From positions 1-6,873 of the forward strand of contig JAGVAB010000138.1 of NCBI GenBank assembly GCA_020060485.1: DNA of 6,873 bases. Reading direction: 5' to 3'. Shown piece after piece: positions 1 to 5,618 of the stretch (position 1 is its first letter; each line of letters starts with the position of its first letter). The notes under the pieces were generated by a model. The model was not told the DNA's origin and made no database searches. It saw only the letters and a program-made list of their open reading frames with translations. The position numbers were made by a program, and so were the translations under genes. This stretch comes from Anaerolineales bacterium. Lineage in GTDB: Bacteria > Chloroflexota > Anaerolineae > Anaerolineales > Anaerolineaceae.

Positions 1-90
1 ACGGCTCATACGTTGTGCATTTACATCAATCGCTTGTTGGGTAAGCCAAATTTCCTTCAGATCAAAGCTCTGGCTTTTCCTAACTAGCAT
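1..90 (-). CDS. Possible partial minus-strand gene, 5' end only
   Basis: On the minus strand an ATG at 90-88 opens 30 codons without a stop up to the window edge. The peptide begins MLVRKSQSFDLKEIWLTQQA and has a soluble, amphipathic look. An AGGG four bases upstream of the ATG could serve as a weak ribosome binding site. I do not recognise the family. The start codon would lie only 24 bases from the TTG of the plus-strand SAP gene, leaving little room for two promoters. Thirty open codons can arise by chance, and the plus strand is also open here until a TAG at 85-87, so this is a tentative call. Confidence 0.33.
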   Translation of the reverse strand, partial: MLVRKSQSFDLKEIWLTQQAIDVNAQRMSR

Positions 91-114
91 AAGACCCTAT
101 TATTATCAAAGTTT

Positions 115-1023
115 TTGAAACCAGAATCTCCTTCAAAGTATATTGATTCGGAATCTTGGAAAGAGATTCTAAAAGAGAAACCTTTGAAAGCGATAAAACG
201 ATTTATACGAGAAGGTTGTCTTATAGAGGCTGAACTAAAAGATCGCCTGGATCATAAATTTACAGTTCGTGAACTTAAATCAATCCTAAAAGATAAGGGG
301 ATTCAGGCATCAGGTAAGAAATTAGACTTAATCAATGAGTTGATATTGACTAATGAGTCTTATGCAAAGCGCATTTCAGATAATGTTGAAGTATATATTT
401 GCTCTAGTGCTATTACCCCATTGCTCAAAAACTATTTGGATACAAAAAGAACTGAGGAAGAGATTTTAGTAAAATCTGTTATTGAAAGCATTGAAGCTAA
501 TTCCTATGAAAAGGCTTGTCATCTAGTTGCAGACTATAACGCTAAACAGTTTTTCCCAAAAGGTATTAATCATGATTGGGAAAATTATAATCATACTCAT
601 GATGTCCAAGTTCTAAATGAGATATTTAACCATACTCCTAAAAGGTTATTAGATTTACCTAAGGAAAAAATTCATGTTCTCAAAATAGCTGCTGCTTTGA
701 AACACCTGTTTGATGAATCGACGGTGCGAGATTATCTTCCGGATGATTTTAATGTCGATCTAGATATCAATTTTCAAACTGCGCTTAATCTGTTTTGGAT
801 AAGGGCAATGCGCCAAGCTTCTATCGAAAATTACCGTAAGAACAAAGATATTTTAATCGGTGTGGAGATTGTATGTGTAGAGAATGCATGTGACGAGTGC
901 AGAAAACTTTCAGGTATTACGTACAGCTTTGATGAAGATATTCCAATTCCTGATGATTTTTGCACAAATAAAAAAGGATGTAGGTGTGTCTATATTCCAA
1001 AGGTAATATATAAACCAAAATAA
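115..1023 (+). CDS. SAP-domain protein with Mu-F-like Cys-rich C-terminus
   Basis: The 302-residue product has a SAP-type helix-extension-helix at about residues 49-83 (FTVRELKSILKDKGIQASGK, then LDLINELI), a fold that usually binds DNA. The middle (about 95-245) is helical and unrecognised. The C-terminus has C254, C259-x2-C262, then Gly-x-x-Tyr, an acidic-proline stretch (DEDIPIPDD), C283 and GCRC (C289, C291). That order resembles the C-terminal part of Mu gpF-like phage head-morphogenesis proteins (CxxC...GxxY...P-P...CRC), so a metal-binding knob of phage descent is likely. The reading frame is open only from 88, the proposed start is TTG at 115, and no Shine-Dalgarno is visible; TATTAT boxes at 98-106 lie so close that a leaderless transcript is conceivable. 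Base composition is about one third GC against more than half in neighbouring genes, indicating acquisition from elsewhere. Role unknown: prophage remnant, defence or mobile-element cargo are all open. The frame is secure, the start is not. Confidence 0.8.
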   Translation: MKPESPSKYIDSESWKEILKEKPLKAIKRFIREGCLIEAELKDRLDHKFTVRELKSILKDKGIQASGKKLDLINELILTNESYAKRISDNVEVYICSSAITPLLKNYLDTKRTEEEILVKSVIESIEANSYEKACHLVADYNAKQFFPKGINHDWENYNHTHDVQVLNEIFNHTPKRLLDLPKEKIHVLKIAAALKHLFDESTVRDYLPDDFNVDLDINFQTALNLFWIRAMRQASIENYRKNKDILIGVEIVCVENACDECRKLSGITYSFDEDIPIPDDFCTNKKGCRCVYIPKVIYKPK

Positions 1024-1066
1024 AGAACTAAATGTATACCGCCTGAACCGAAATTAATAGTCGCCA

Positions 1067-1100
1067 GGTTTGCCGCCTCATAATGGCCGCGCGGCAAATC
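1067..1100. repeat. Hairpin downstream of the SAP gene
   Basis: GGTTTGCCGC (1067-1076) pairs with GCGGCAAATC (1091-1100) through ten pairs, one of them G-U, around a 14-base loop. It begins 43 bases after the SAP gene stop and ends one base before the larger inverted-repeat element. No T-run follows, so it is not a typical intrinsic terminator, though it may end transcription weakly or protect the 3' end. It could equally be part of the adjoining repeat. Confidence 0.45.
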
Positions 1101-1101
1101 T

Positions 1102-1205
1102 CAATTGCCGTTGCGAGGCCGCAGGCCGAAGCAATCTCAGCGACTGGCTTGGGGTGGGGGAATGCCACGTCGCGGCTGCGCCGCTTCTCGCAAAGACAGC
1201 AATTG
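1102..1205. repeat. 104-bp imperfect inverted-repeat element (REP/MITE-like)
   Basis: The two ends are inverted copies: CAATTGC-CG-TTGCGAG inward from 1102, and on the other strand CAATTGC-TGTCT-TTGCGAG inward from 1205. Both arms continue with similar GC-rich blocks containing CGCAG and CCG. The centre holds GAAGCAATCTC (1128-1138) and GCCACGTCGC (1164-1173). I recognise this word pattern as that of non-coding palindromic repeats scattered between genes in many bacterial genomes, including Chloroflexota; that is recollection, not a search. There is no coding potential worth keeping. It lies where the AT-rich block gives way to normal composition. Type and boundaries are approximate. Confidence 0.6.
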
Positions 1206-1252
1206 GGACGTGGTTTTCTGCATGCTTTTCGTGCCTCCCAGGCCATATTCAA

Positions 1253-1280
1253 TTGACAACACTGGTTGTGCGTCTATAAT
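1253..1280 (+). promoter_or_regulatory. Sigma70-type promoter of the sulfotransferase gene
   Basis: TTGACA at 1253-1258 and TATAAT at 1275-1280 are both exact consensus, with a 16-base spacer. Transcription would start near 1287, giving a leader of about 50 bases before the sulfotransferase start. It lies 47 bases downstream of the inverted-repeat element, and the -35 box overlaps a third copy of CAATTG (1250-1255). Confidence 0.85.
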
Positions 1281-1334
1281 GGGAAGTGGCGCGCGGTTCT
1301 GGTTTGGCGCGTGTCACTTCTTTCACAGGTGCGC

Positions 1335-2147
1335 ATGATGAGACTACTCCGACAACTGACCAGCCCTTTGCGGGGCCTGCCGACCTTCCTGATCCTGGGG
1401 GCGCAGAAGAGCGGCACCACTTCCCTGTATGCCGCTCTGGCCGCTCATCCGGATGTGCTGCCTTCCTCCAGAAAGGAAGTTCATTATTTTGACAATCATT
1501 ATCACCGCGGCCTGCTCTGGTACCGCTCGCATTTCCCCTTGCGGTTCTACCAGACCTGGCTGGGCTGGATGCGCGGCCGCACCATCCACAGCCTTGAGGC
1601 CAGCCCCTATTATCTGTTTGAGCCGCGCGTGGCGGCCCGGGTGGCGCAATGTTTGCCGGACATGCGCGGCATTGTTCTCTTGCGCAACCCGATCGAGCGC
1701 GCCTACTCGCATTACCAGCATGAAGTGCGCGCCGGGCGCGAGCCCCTGTCATTTGAAGAAGCCCTCCAGGCTGAAGAAATCCGCCTGAAGGAGGAAGAAC
1801 AAAAACTGCTGGCCGACAGCCGTTATATCAGTCCAACCTATGGCCGCTATTCCTACCTGGCGAGAGGATTGTATGCCGACCAGTTGCAAAGATGGTATGG
1901 CTGCTTTGCAAGATCGCAGATCCTGGTGATGCAAAGCGAGAGCCTGTTTGCAGACCCCGAAGCAGCGCTGGAGCAGATCACCACCTTTTTGGATCTGCGG
2001 CCGTGGAAACCTGGGACTTTCCCCAAACGGAATACCAACACCTATGCGCCGCTCAAGCCGGAGATGCGGGCGAGTCTGCTGGCCTGGTTCGAGCCGCACA
2101 ACCGGCGTCTGTATGATCTGCTGGGCACGGATTTTGGCTGGCAGTGA
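1335..2147 (+). CDS. Sulfotransferase family protein (PAPS-dependent type)
   Basis: A 270-residue cytosolic sulfotransferase-fold protein, expected to move sulfate from PAPS to a hydroxyl or amino group of a glycan, lipid or small molecule. The 5'-phosphosulfate loop is visible at residues 22-31 (GAQKSGTTSL), and the 3'-phosphate site at 113-127 (IVLLRNPIERAYSHY, with R117 and S125). KEVHYFD at 47-53 and the LEASPYYL stretch at 87-94 are also typical of bacterial, heparan-sulfotransferase-like members. The frame is open upstream to a TTG at 1266, but the consensus promoter (-10 at 1275-1280) lies inside that extension, so the start must be ATG 1335 or ATG 1338. An AGGT at 1327-1330 suits 1338 slightly better by spacing. 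The length is normal for the family. It is transcribed alone, with no linked glycosyltransferase or sulfate-activation gene in the window, so the acceptor cannot be inferred. Confidence 0.92.
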   Translation: MMRLLRQLTSPLRGLPTFLILGAQKSGTTSLYAALAAHPDVLPSSRKEVHYFDNHYHRGLLWYRSHFPLRFYQTWLGWMRGRTIHSLEASPYYLFEPRVAARVAQCLPDMRGIVLLRNPIERAYSHYQHEVRAGREPLSFEEALQAEEIRLKEEEQKLLADSRYISPTYGRYSYLARGLYADQLQRWYGCFARSQILVMQSESLFADPEAALEQITTFLDLRPWKPGTFPKRNTNTYAPLKPEMRASLLAWFEPHNRRLYDLLGTDFGWQ

Positions 2148-2168
2148 GGGTTGGCCAGGCTTTTCCTT

Positions 2169-2196
2169 TTGACAAAGTCCAGCTGATGACGATAAT
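2169..2196 (+). promoter_or_regulatory. Promoter of the HD / DUF3795 / hydrolase operon
   Basis: TTGACA (2169-2174) is exact and GATAAT (2191-2196) has five of six consensus bases, with a 16-base spacer. Transcription would begin near 2203, leaving a leader of about 150 bases before the first gene. The leader contains a small hairpin (GC-A-ATGGC at 2301-2308 with GCCATGC at 2319-2325). A second TTGACA at 2282-2287 has no convincing -10 box. Confidence 0.7.
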
Positions 2197-2355
2197 GAAG
2201 TGTGGCAGGGACGATCACCTGCGCTTTATTGATTTGCAGGCGGGATAGAGGGATTTATCAGTTGGTTTGATTCCAGAATCGTTGACATTGGAAGTGAAGT
2301 GCAATGGCGGTTCATTGTGCCATGCCTGATCTTTGTATAACAGGAGGATGATGCG

Positions 2356-2919
2356 ATGAGCGTTGATAAAGATGAGATTGCCCGATTAACTGAAGAATAT
2401 GGCGGGCGTTGGGGCATCAGCCATGTGCGCCGTTTGCTGCAATTGATCACCATCATCGGCGAAGGCCGGCAATATGATGCCGGGGCGTTGTGGATCGCAG
2501 CCCACCTGCACGACTGGGGCGCATACCCGCAGTGGGCAGAGAAAGGTGTGGATCATGCCGTGCGCTCCGAACAGGTGGCTGAGGAATTTCTCGCCGAGAG
2601 GGATTGTCCGCAGCAGTTGAAAGACCTGATTCTGGAGTGCATAAGATATCACCACTTGTGCGGCCCAAACCGCAGCATAGAATCTGTCATCTTCAGCGAT
2701 GCCGACATCCTCGATTTTTTGGGGGTTGTGGGCGTGTTGCGCGATTTTTCCAAAAATCCCAAAGATATGCTTAAGGCCTATGAGACCGTCAAAGGCCGCC
2801 GGGCAAAACTGCCTGATATGCTCTGCCTGGAGAAATCCAAAGCGCTGGCCGCTGTCCGCATCCAGCAGATGGACGAATTGCTCGAACGGTTTGAACAGGA
2901 TTCCTGGGGGTATTTCTAG
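2356..2919 (+). CDS. HD-domain metal-dependent phosphohydrolase
   Basis: A 187-residue soluble protein with the HD-superfamily metal-site pattern: H23 in ISHVRRLLQL, the H52-D53 doublet in AAHLHDWG, further histidines at 67 and 99-100 (YHH), and aspartates 115, 117 and 120 in SDADILD. The family hydrolyses phosphomonoesters or phosphodiesters, often of nucleotides, using divalent metals; the substrate here cannot be read from sequence. The length suits a single-domain YedJ-like HD protein. AGGAGG at 2342-2347 lies eight bases from the ATG at 2356, which fixes this start over the out-of-frame ATGs at 2348 and 2351. It is the first gene of a tight three-gene operon. The reading is complete, with no missing key residue seen. 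Confidence 0.9.
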   Translation: MSVDKDEIARLTEEYGGRWGISHVRRLLQLITIIGEGRQYDAGALWIAAHLHDWGAYPQWAEKGVDHAVRSEQVAEEFLAERDCPQQLKDLILECIRYHHLCGPNRSIESVIFSDADILDFLGVVGVLRDFSKNPKDMLKAYETVKGRRAKLPDMLCLEKSKALAAVRIQQMDELLERFEQDSWGYF

Positions 2920-2921
2920 CA

Positions 2922-3347
2922 ATGAAAATGGCGCAGGAAATCGCCGCGTATATGCTTGCCCCCTGTGGGGTGAACTGTGCGGTGTGCTATGTGCACCTGC
3001 GCAAGAAAAAGGCCTGTGAGGGCTGCCGCGGCGCGGACGGGAGCAAACCCAATCACTGCCGCAACTGCAAGATACAGGCATGCGTCAGCGAGCGCGGGCT
3101 TGCGCTGTGTGTGGATTGCGAGGATTTTCCCTGTGGACTGATCAAGCGCATGGACAAAAGTTACCGTCAGCGTTATCAGCTCAGCCTGGTTGAGAATGCA
3201 CGGCGATTCAGGGAAATTGGCGGGGAGCAGTTCATGCGCGAGGAAGTGGTGAAGTGGACCTGCGCCGCCTGCGGTGGGGCCATCTCGCAGCATGACCGTA
3301 TCTGCACAGTGTGTGGGAAGGGGATGGGATTAAAGGATGAAAAATAA
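2922..3347 (+). CDS. DUF3795 Cys-rich protein with C-terminal zinc ribbon
   Basis: The 141-residue product has 15 cysteines. The N-terminal two thirds (about 12-85) fits DUF3795: APCGVNCAVC (C15, C19, C22), ACEGCRG (C32, C35), HCRNCKIQAC (C46, C49, C54), LCVDCEDFPC (C63, C66, C71) and a basic-aromatic tail (YRQRYQ). Residues 114-131 add a zinc ribbon, C114-x2-C117 and C128-x2-C131. Known DUF3795 proteins are presumed metal-binding and have no established activity. The ATG starts two bases after the HD gene's stop, so translation is probably coupled; GGGGG at 2906-2910 is the only Shine-Dalgarno candidate. A second in-frame ATG at 2928 is an alternative. The gene overlaps the following hydrolase gene by 11 bases. 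Family call is confident, function unknown. Confidence 0.87.
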   Translation: MKMAQEIAAYMLAPCGVNCAVCYVHLRKKKACEGCRGADGSKPNHCRNCKIQACVSERGLALCVDCEDFPCGLIKRMDKSYRQRYQLSLVENARRFREIGGEQFMREEVVKWTCAACGGAISQHDRICTVCGKGMGLKDEK

Positions 3348-4209
3348 GCTGCTCAAAAAAATTGCCCTTTTATTCTTCACGCCTTTGTCAAAACCTGTGG
3401 CTGAACAGCGTGCCAGAGCGGAGAAGCTGGCCCGGTTTTTCCGGCTGCCCAAAGGAATGCAATACCAGCCTGTGGATGCGAACGGGGTGCCAGCCGGGTG
3501 GTTCATCCCTGATCAGACAGCGGAAGGTGTCATTTTATATCTGCATGGGGGTGCATATGCGTTAGGTTCTGTGAACGCACATCGTGAATTCCTTGCCCGG
3601 CTGACAAAGGTTATCGGCAAAAGGATACTGGCAATTGACTACCGCCTGGCGCCGGAGCATCCGCACCCTGCCGCGCTGGAGGATGCGGTTGCGGCCTATC
3701 GCTGGCTGCTGGAGCAGGACATTGCGCCTGCACAGATCATTATTGCTGGCGACTCGGCGGGCGGCGGCCTGACGCTGGCCACCTTGCTGGCCTTGCGTGA
3801 TGCTGATATGCCCCTGCCGGCAGCTGCGGTGTGCATTTCTCCGTGGACGGATCTGGCCTTGGCCGGAGACTCGATGCAGGAAAAGGCGGATGTTGAACTT
3901 GTGCTCGACCGCGACAGCCTGGCGATGTTTGCTGCTTTGTATGCTGGTGATGAGCCGTTAACGAATCCCCTCATTTCTCCACTGTACGCTGACCTGGCCG
4001 GCCTGCCACCGCTGCTGATCCAGGCGGGCACAGACGAGATCCTGCTGGATGACGCCACCCGCTTTGCACACAAGGCGCAGGCCGCGGGTGTGAATGTGAC
4101 CCTCGAAGTGTGGCAGGGCATGTTCCATGTGTTTCACATGTTCCCGTTCTTTGCCGAGACGGCGGAGGCAGTGGCGCAGATCGCGGAGTTTGTACAGGCG
4201 CGCATTTGA
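3337..4209 (+). CDS. Alpha/beta hydrolase, HSL (family IV) esterase
   Basis: A 290-residue carboxylesterase of the hormone-sensitive-lipase family. The oxyanion-hole motif HGGAY is at 70-74, followed by DYRLAPEHPHPA (101-112), a family hallmark. The nucleophile elbow GDSAGGG is at 138-144 with S140; the acid is D233 in GTDEILLDDA; the catalytic histidine is H264 in GMFHVF. All three triad members are present, so the enzyme should be active on short-chain esters or similar acyl compounds. The N-terminus (KNKLLKKIALLFFTPL) is basic then hydrophobic. It might associate with the membrane, but the full signal-peptide pattern is not convincing. The ATG lies inside the last codons of the DUF3795 gene (11-base overlap), so the two are co-translated. 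It is the last gene of the operon and is followed by a strong terminator hairpin. Confidence 0.93.
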   Translation: MKNKLLKKIALLFFTPLSKPVAEQRARAEKLARFFRLPKGMQYQPVDANGVPAGWFIPDQTAEGVILYLHGGAYALGSVNAHREFLARLTKVIGKRILAIDYRLAPEHPHPAALEDAVAAYRWLLEQDIAPAQIIIAGDSAGGGLTLATLLALRDADMPLPAAAVCISPWTDLALAGDSMQEKADVELVLDRDSLAMFAALYAGDEPLTNPLISPLYADLAGLPPLLIQAGTDEILLDDATRFAHKAQAAGVNVTLEVWQGMFHVFHMFPFFAETAEAVAQIAEFVQARI

Positions 4210-4263
4210 CAAAAGGCTTCATCGTTTCCCGAAATACTGGACGGAAGCTATTAAAACAATTCA

Positions 4264-4294
4264 AGGGCGGTCTGATGAATGATCAGGCCGCCCT
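4264..4294. terminator. Bidirectional hairpin terminator between convergent genes
   Basis: AGGGCGG-T-CTGAT (4264-4276) pairs with ATCAGGCCGCCCT (4282-4294) along 13 pairs, one a G-U wobble, around a five-base loop. AT-rich tracts flank both sides: TTAAAACAATT before it (giving AATTGTTTTAA on the minus strand) and ATTATGAATTT after it. It sits 54 bases past the esterase stop and 27 bases past the end of the opposing SnoaL-like gene, so it can serve both. Confidence 0.8.
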
Positions 4295-4321
4295 CGATTA
4301 TGAATTTATGCCTGGTGCAGG

Positions 4322-4732
4322 TTAGCCCTGCGGCAACATTCCCAATTGCGCCATCAGCGCAAAGCGGTCCGGCGTTCCCCAATGTTCCACGATCTTGCCA
4401 TTTTCGAAACGGCACAGATCAAAAACAGCGACTTCGAAAGTTTTTCCATTGGGTGGTCCCATGAAACCGCCAGTATTGGTGCCTCTGGCTGTCATGCGTA
4501 CCCAAACCTTGTCATCATCGGCTGTCATTTCCTCGATCGTCAGGTGAAAGTCGGGAAATGCATTCCTCAGGTAGGTAATGTCTTCCTGAAGACCGGCAAT
4601 GGTTGGGTGCAGACCAAATTGATGTTCAATCATATCTGGCGCATACAGTTCTGGCAGCACCTTGAAATTGCCCTTGTTGAAACCTTCTGAAATGACCAGC
4701 GCCATGGCAGTTTTGTTCTGTTCTGTGTTCAT
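4322..4732 (-). CDS. SnoaL-like / ester cyclase family protein (NTF2 fold)
   Basis: A 136-residue single-domain NTF2-like protein. Recognisable family features are the start helix with a Lys/Asn-rich turn (FNKGNFKVLPELYAPDM), AFPDFHLTIEEM at 58-69, the strand and turn RGTNTGGFMGPPNGK at 83-97, and FENGKIVEHWGTPDRFALMAQLG at 109-131. SnoaL-like proteins include polyketide cyclases and many small enzymes or ligand-binding proteins of unknown substrate; there is no polyketide context here, so that role should not be assumed. AGGAGT (minus strand, 4744-4739) lies six bases before the ATG at 4732-4730. The gene is divergent from the TetR regulator, with a 41-bp palindrome between them, so it is the likely target of that repressor. 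It may act in handling the ligand the regulator senses (inference). Confidence 0.9.
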   Translation of the reverse strand: MNTEQNKTAMALVISEGFNKGNFKVLPELYAPDMIEHQFGLHPTIAGLQEDITYLRNAFPDFHLTIEEMTADDDKVWVRMTARGTNTGGFMGPPNGKTFEVAVFDLCRFENGKIVEHWGTPDRFALMAQLGMLPQG

Positions 4733-4764
4733 TTTAATACTCCTTTATTTTTCTATCATCACAG

Positions 4765-4793
4765 TTGAAAACCAATATTTTTTTCGCTAAACT
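4765..4793 (+). promoter_or_regulatory. Candidate promoter towards the tetR gene
   Basis: TTGAAA (4765-4770) and TAAACT (4788-4793) are spaced by 17 bases. The -35 box is good (five of six) and the -10 box is moderate (four of six). Transcription would start near 4800, just before the palindrome, so a bound repressor would block clearance. A separate exact TATAAT at 4847-4852 lies at the right edge of the palindrome but has no matching -35 box. Either may be used. Confidence 0.35.
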
Positions 4794-4820
4794 ATGGTAA
4801 GATCAGGTATCTATATTCAA
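4791..4820 (-). promoter_or_regulatory. Candidate promoter of the SnoaL-like gene
   Basis: Read on the minus strand, TTGAAT (4820-4815) and CATAGT (4796-4791) are spaced by 18 bases, each with four of six consensus bases. The -35 box lies inside the left arm of the 41-bp palindrome, so repressor binding would occlude it. The boxes are moderate, so this is a candidate only. Confidence 0.33.
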
Positions 4821-4848
4821 TACAGTAATACTGTATTGAATATAGATA
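4808..4848. promoter_or_regulatory. Perfect 41-bp palindrome, probable TetR operator
   Basis: The arm at 4808-4827 (TATCTATATTCAATACAGTA) is repeated exactly in reverse complement at 4829-4848 around a single central A at 4828, with no mismatch over 20 pairs. It stands between divergent genes, one of which encodes a TetR-family protein, the classic position of an autoregulatory operator. It is longer than the 15-30 bp usual for one TetR dimer. The core AATACAGTAATACTGTATT (4819-4837) is the most likely contact region. Exact symmetry of this length does not occur by chance. Confidence 0.88.
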
Positions 4849-4882
4849 TAATACATCCAATTTATCCGAAAGTCAAGTGGCA

Positions 4883-5530
4883 ATGACACAGACTCCTAAA
4901 CCGAAACGAACCTATACTTCCACCCGTCGGCGGACGCAGGCGAAACAAACACGCCGGCTGATCCTGAGCGCGGCGCGAAAACTTTTTGATGAGCGGGGCT
5001 ATAACAACGCTACCATTGATGCCATCGCCCAGGAAGCCGGCGTGGCGCCTGAAACGATCTATGCCGGATTTGGCAGCAAACAAGGAGTCCTGCGCAGCCT
5101 GGTGCAAATCTCGCTGGTTGGCGATGATGTCCCCGTCCCGTTAATGGAGCGTCCCTTTATCAAAGACGCGGTTCAGGAAACGGACCAGCGCCATTTGATC
5201 TCCAAGTTTGCCAACGATATGTATCAGATCATGACTCGCATGAGCCCGATTTTTGCCCTTTTGCGGGCAACGGCAAAAACAGATCCGGAAATTGAGGCCA
5301 TGTTGAAAAAAATGCTCGATGATCGACTGGCGGGAATGGCTTACTTTGTTGATCAGCTCTGCCGGATCGGCCCACTGAACGACCAGATCCTGCCTGAACA
5401 GGCCAAAGTTTCGGTGTGGGCGATTTCCAGCGCCGAGGTGTTTGATCTGTTGACCAAAGACCTCGGCTGGACAGAAGCAGAATATGTCACCTGGTTAAGT
5501 TCTTCGCTGGAGCGATTGTTACTGCCGTAG
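4883..5530 (+). CDS. TetR/AcrR-family transcriptional regulator
   Basis: A 215-residue ligand-responsive DNA-binding repressor. The N-terminal domain is typical: TRRLILSAARKLFDERGYNN (23-42) followed by the helix-turn-helix TIDAIAQEAGVAPETIYAGF (44-63) and GSKQGVLRSLV. A basic tail of Lys/Arg (7-24) precedes it. The C-terminal ligand and dimer domain (about 75-215) is helical and not assignable to a ligand class. A GTG at 4877 is in frame two codons upstream of the ATG at 4883; neither has a good Shine-Dalgarno, with GAAAG at 4868-4872 the best available, and I prefer the ATG. The gene is divergent from the SnoaL-like gene, and the 41-bp palindrome 34 bases upstream is its presumed operator, giving autorepression. 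Confidence 0.93.
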   Translation: MTQTPKPKRTYTSTRRRTQAKQTRRLILSAARKLFDERGYNNATIDAIAQEAGVAPETIYAGFGSKQGVLRSLVQISLVGDDVPVPLMERPFIKDAVQETDQRHLISKFANDMYQIMTRMSPIFALLRATAKTDPEIEAMLKKMLDDRLAGMAYFVDQLCRIGPLNDQILPEQAKVSVWAISSAEVFDLLTKDLGWTEAEYVTWLSSSLERLLLP

Positions 5531-5583
5531 GAAAGAGAGTTGGTTTGGCGGATAATGCGGGGTGGCTGCCATGAACTTCCTGC

Positions 5584-5612
5584 TTGAATTGCAAATCTTT
5601 TAGAGTTATGAT
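5584..5612 (+). promoter_or_regulatory. Sigma70-type promoter ahead of the structured leader
   Basis: TTGAAT (5584-5589) and TATGAT (5607-5612) are separated by exactly 17 bases; the -10 box has five and the -35 box four of six consensus bases. Transcription would start near 5619, about 110 bases before the start of the TM2-like gene. The promoter begins 54 bases after the tetR stop, making the downstream gene independent of tetR. Confidence 0.65.
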
Positions 5613-5618
5613 CATGGA

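Noticed and set aside
1..87. Plus-strand frame open from the window edge to TAG at 85-87, as the tail of an upstream gene.
   Set aside because: It has no recognisable domain, is only 28 codons long, and competes with the minus-strand frame that has an ATG and a possible ribosome binding site. Not distinguishable from chance.
1028..1338. Several short ORFs on both strands across the 1024-1334 gap.
   Set aside because: They run through the inverted-repeat element, lack ribosome binding sites and domain-like composition, and arise from GC-rich palindromic sequence.
1249..1752. A 167-codon minus-strand ORF opposite the sulfotransferase.
   Set aside because: It is a Ser/Arg/Ala-rich antisense shadow of a gene with clear conserved motifs on the plus strand.
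2139..2172. Possible terminator after the sulfotransferase gene (CTGGC ... GCCAG followed by CTTTTCCTTTT).
   Set aside because: The stem has only five pairs with an 11-base loop, and the T-tract overlaps the next promoter's -35 region; too weak to call.
2304..2351. A 15-codon frame in the HD operon leader whose TGA overlaps the ribosome binding site region.
   Set aside because: Frames of this length are expected by chance, and there is no good Shine-Dalgarno before its ATG.
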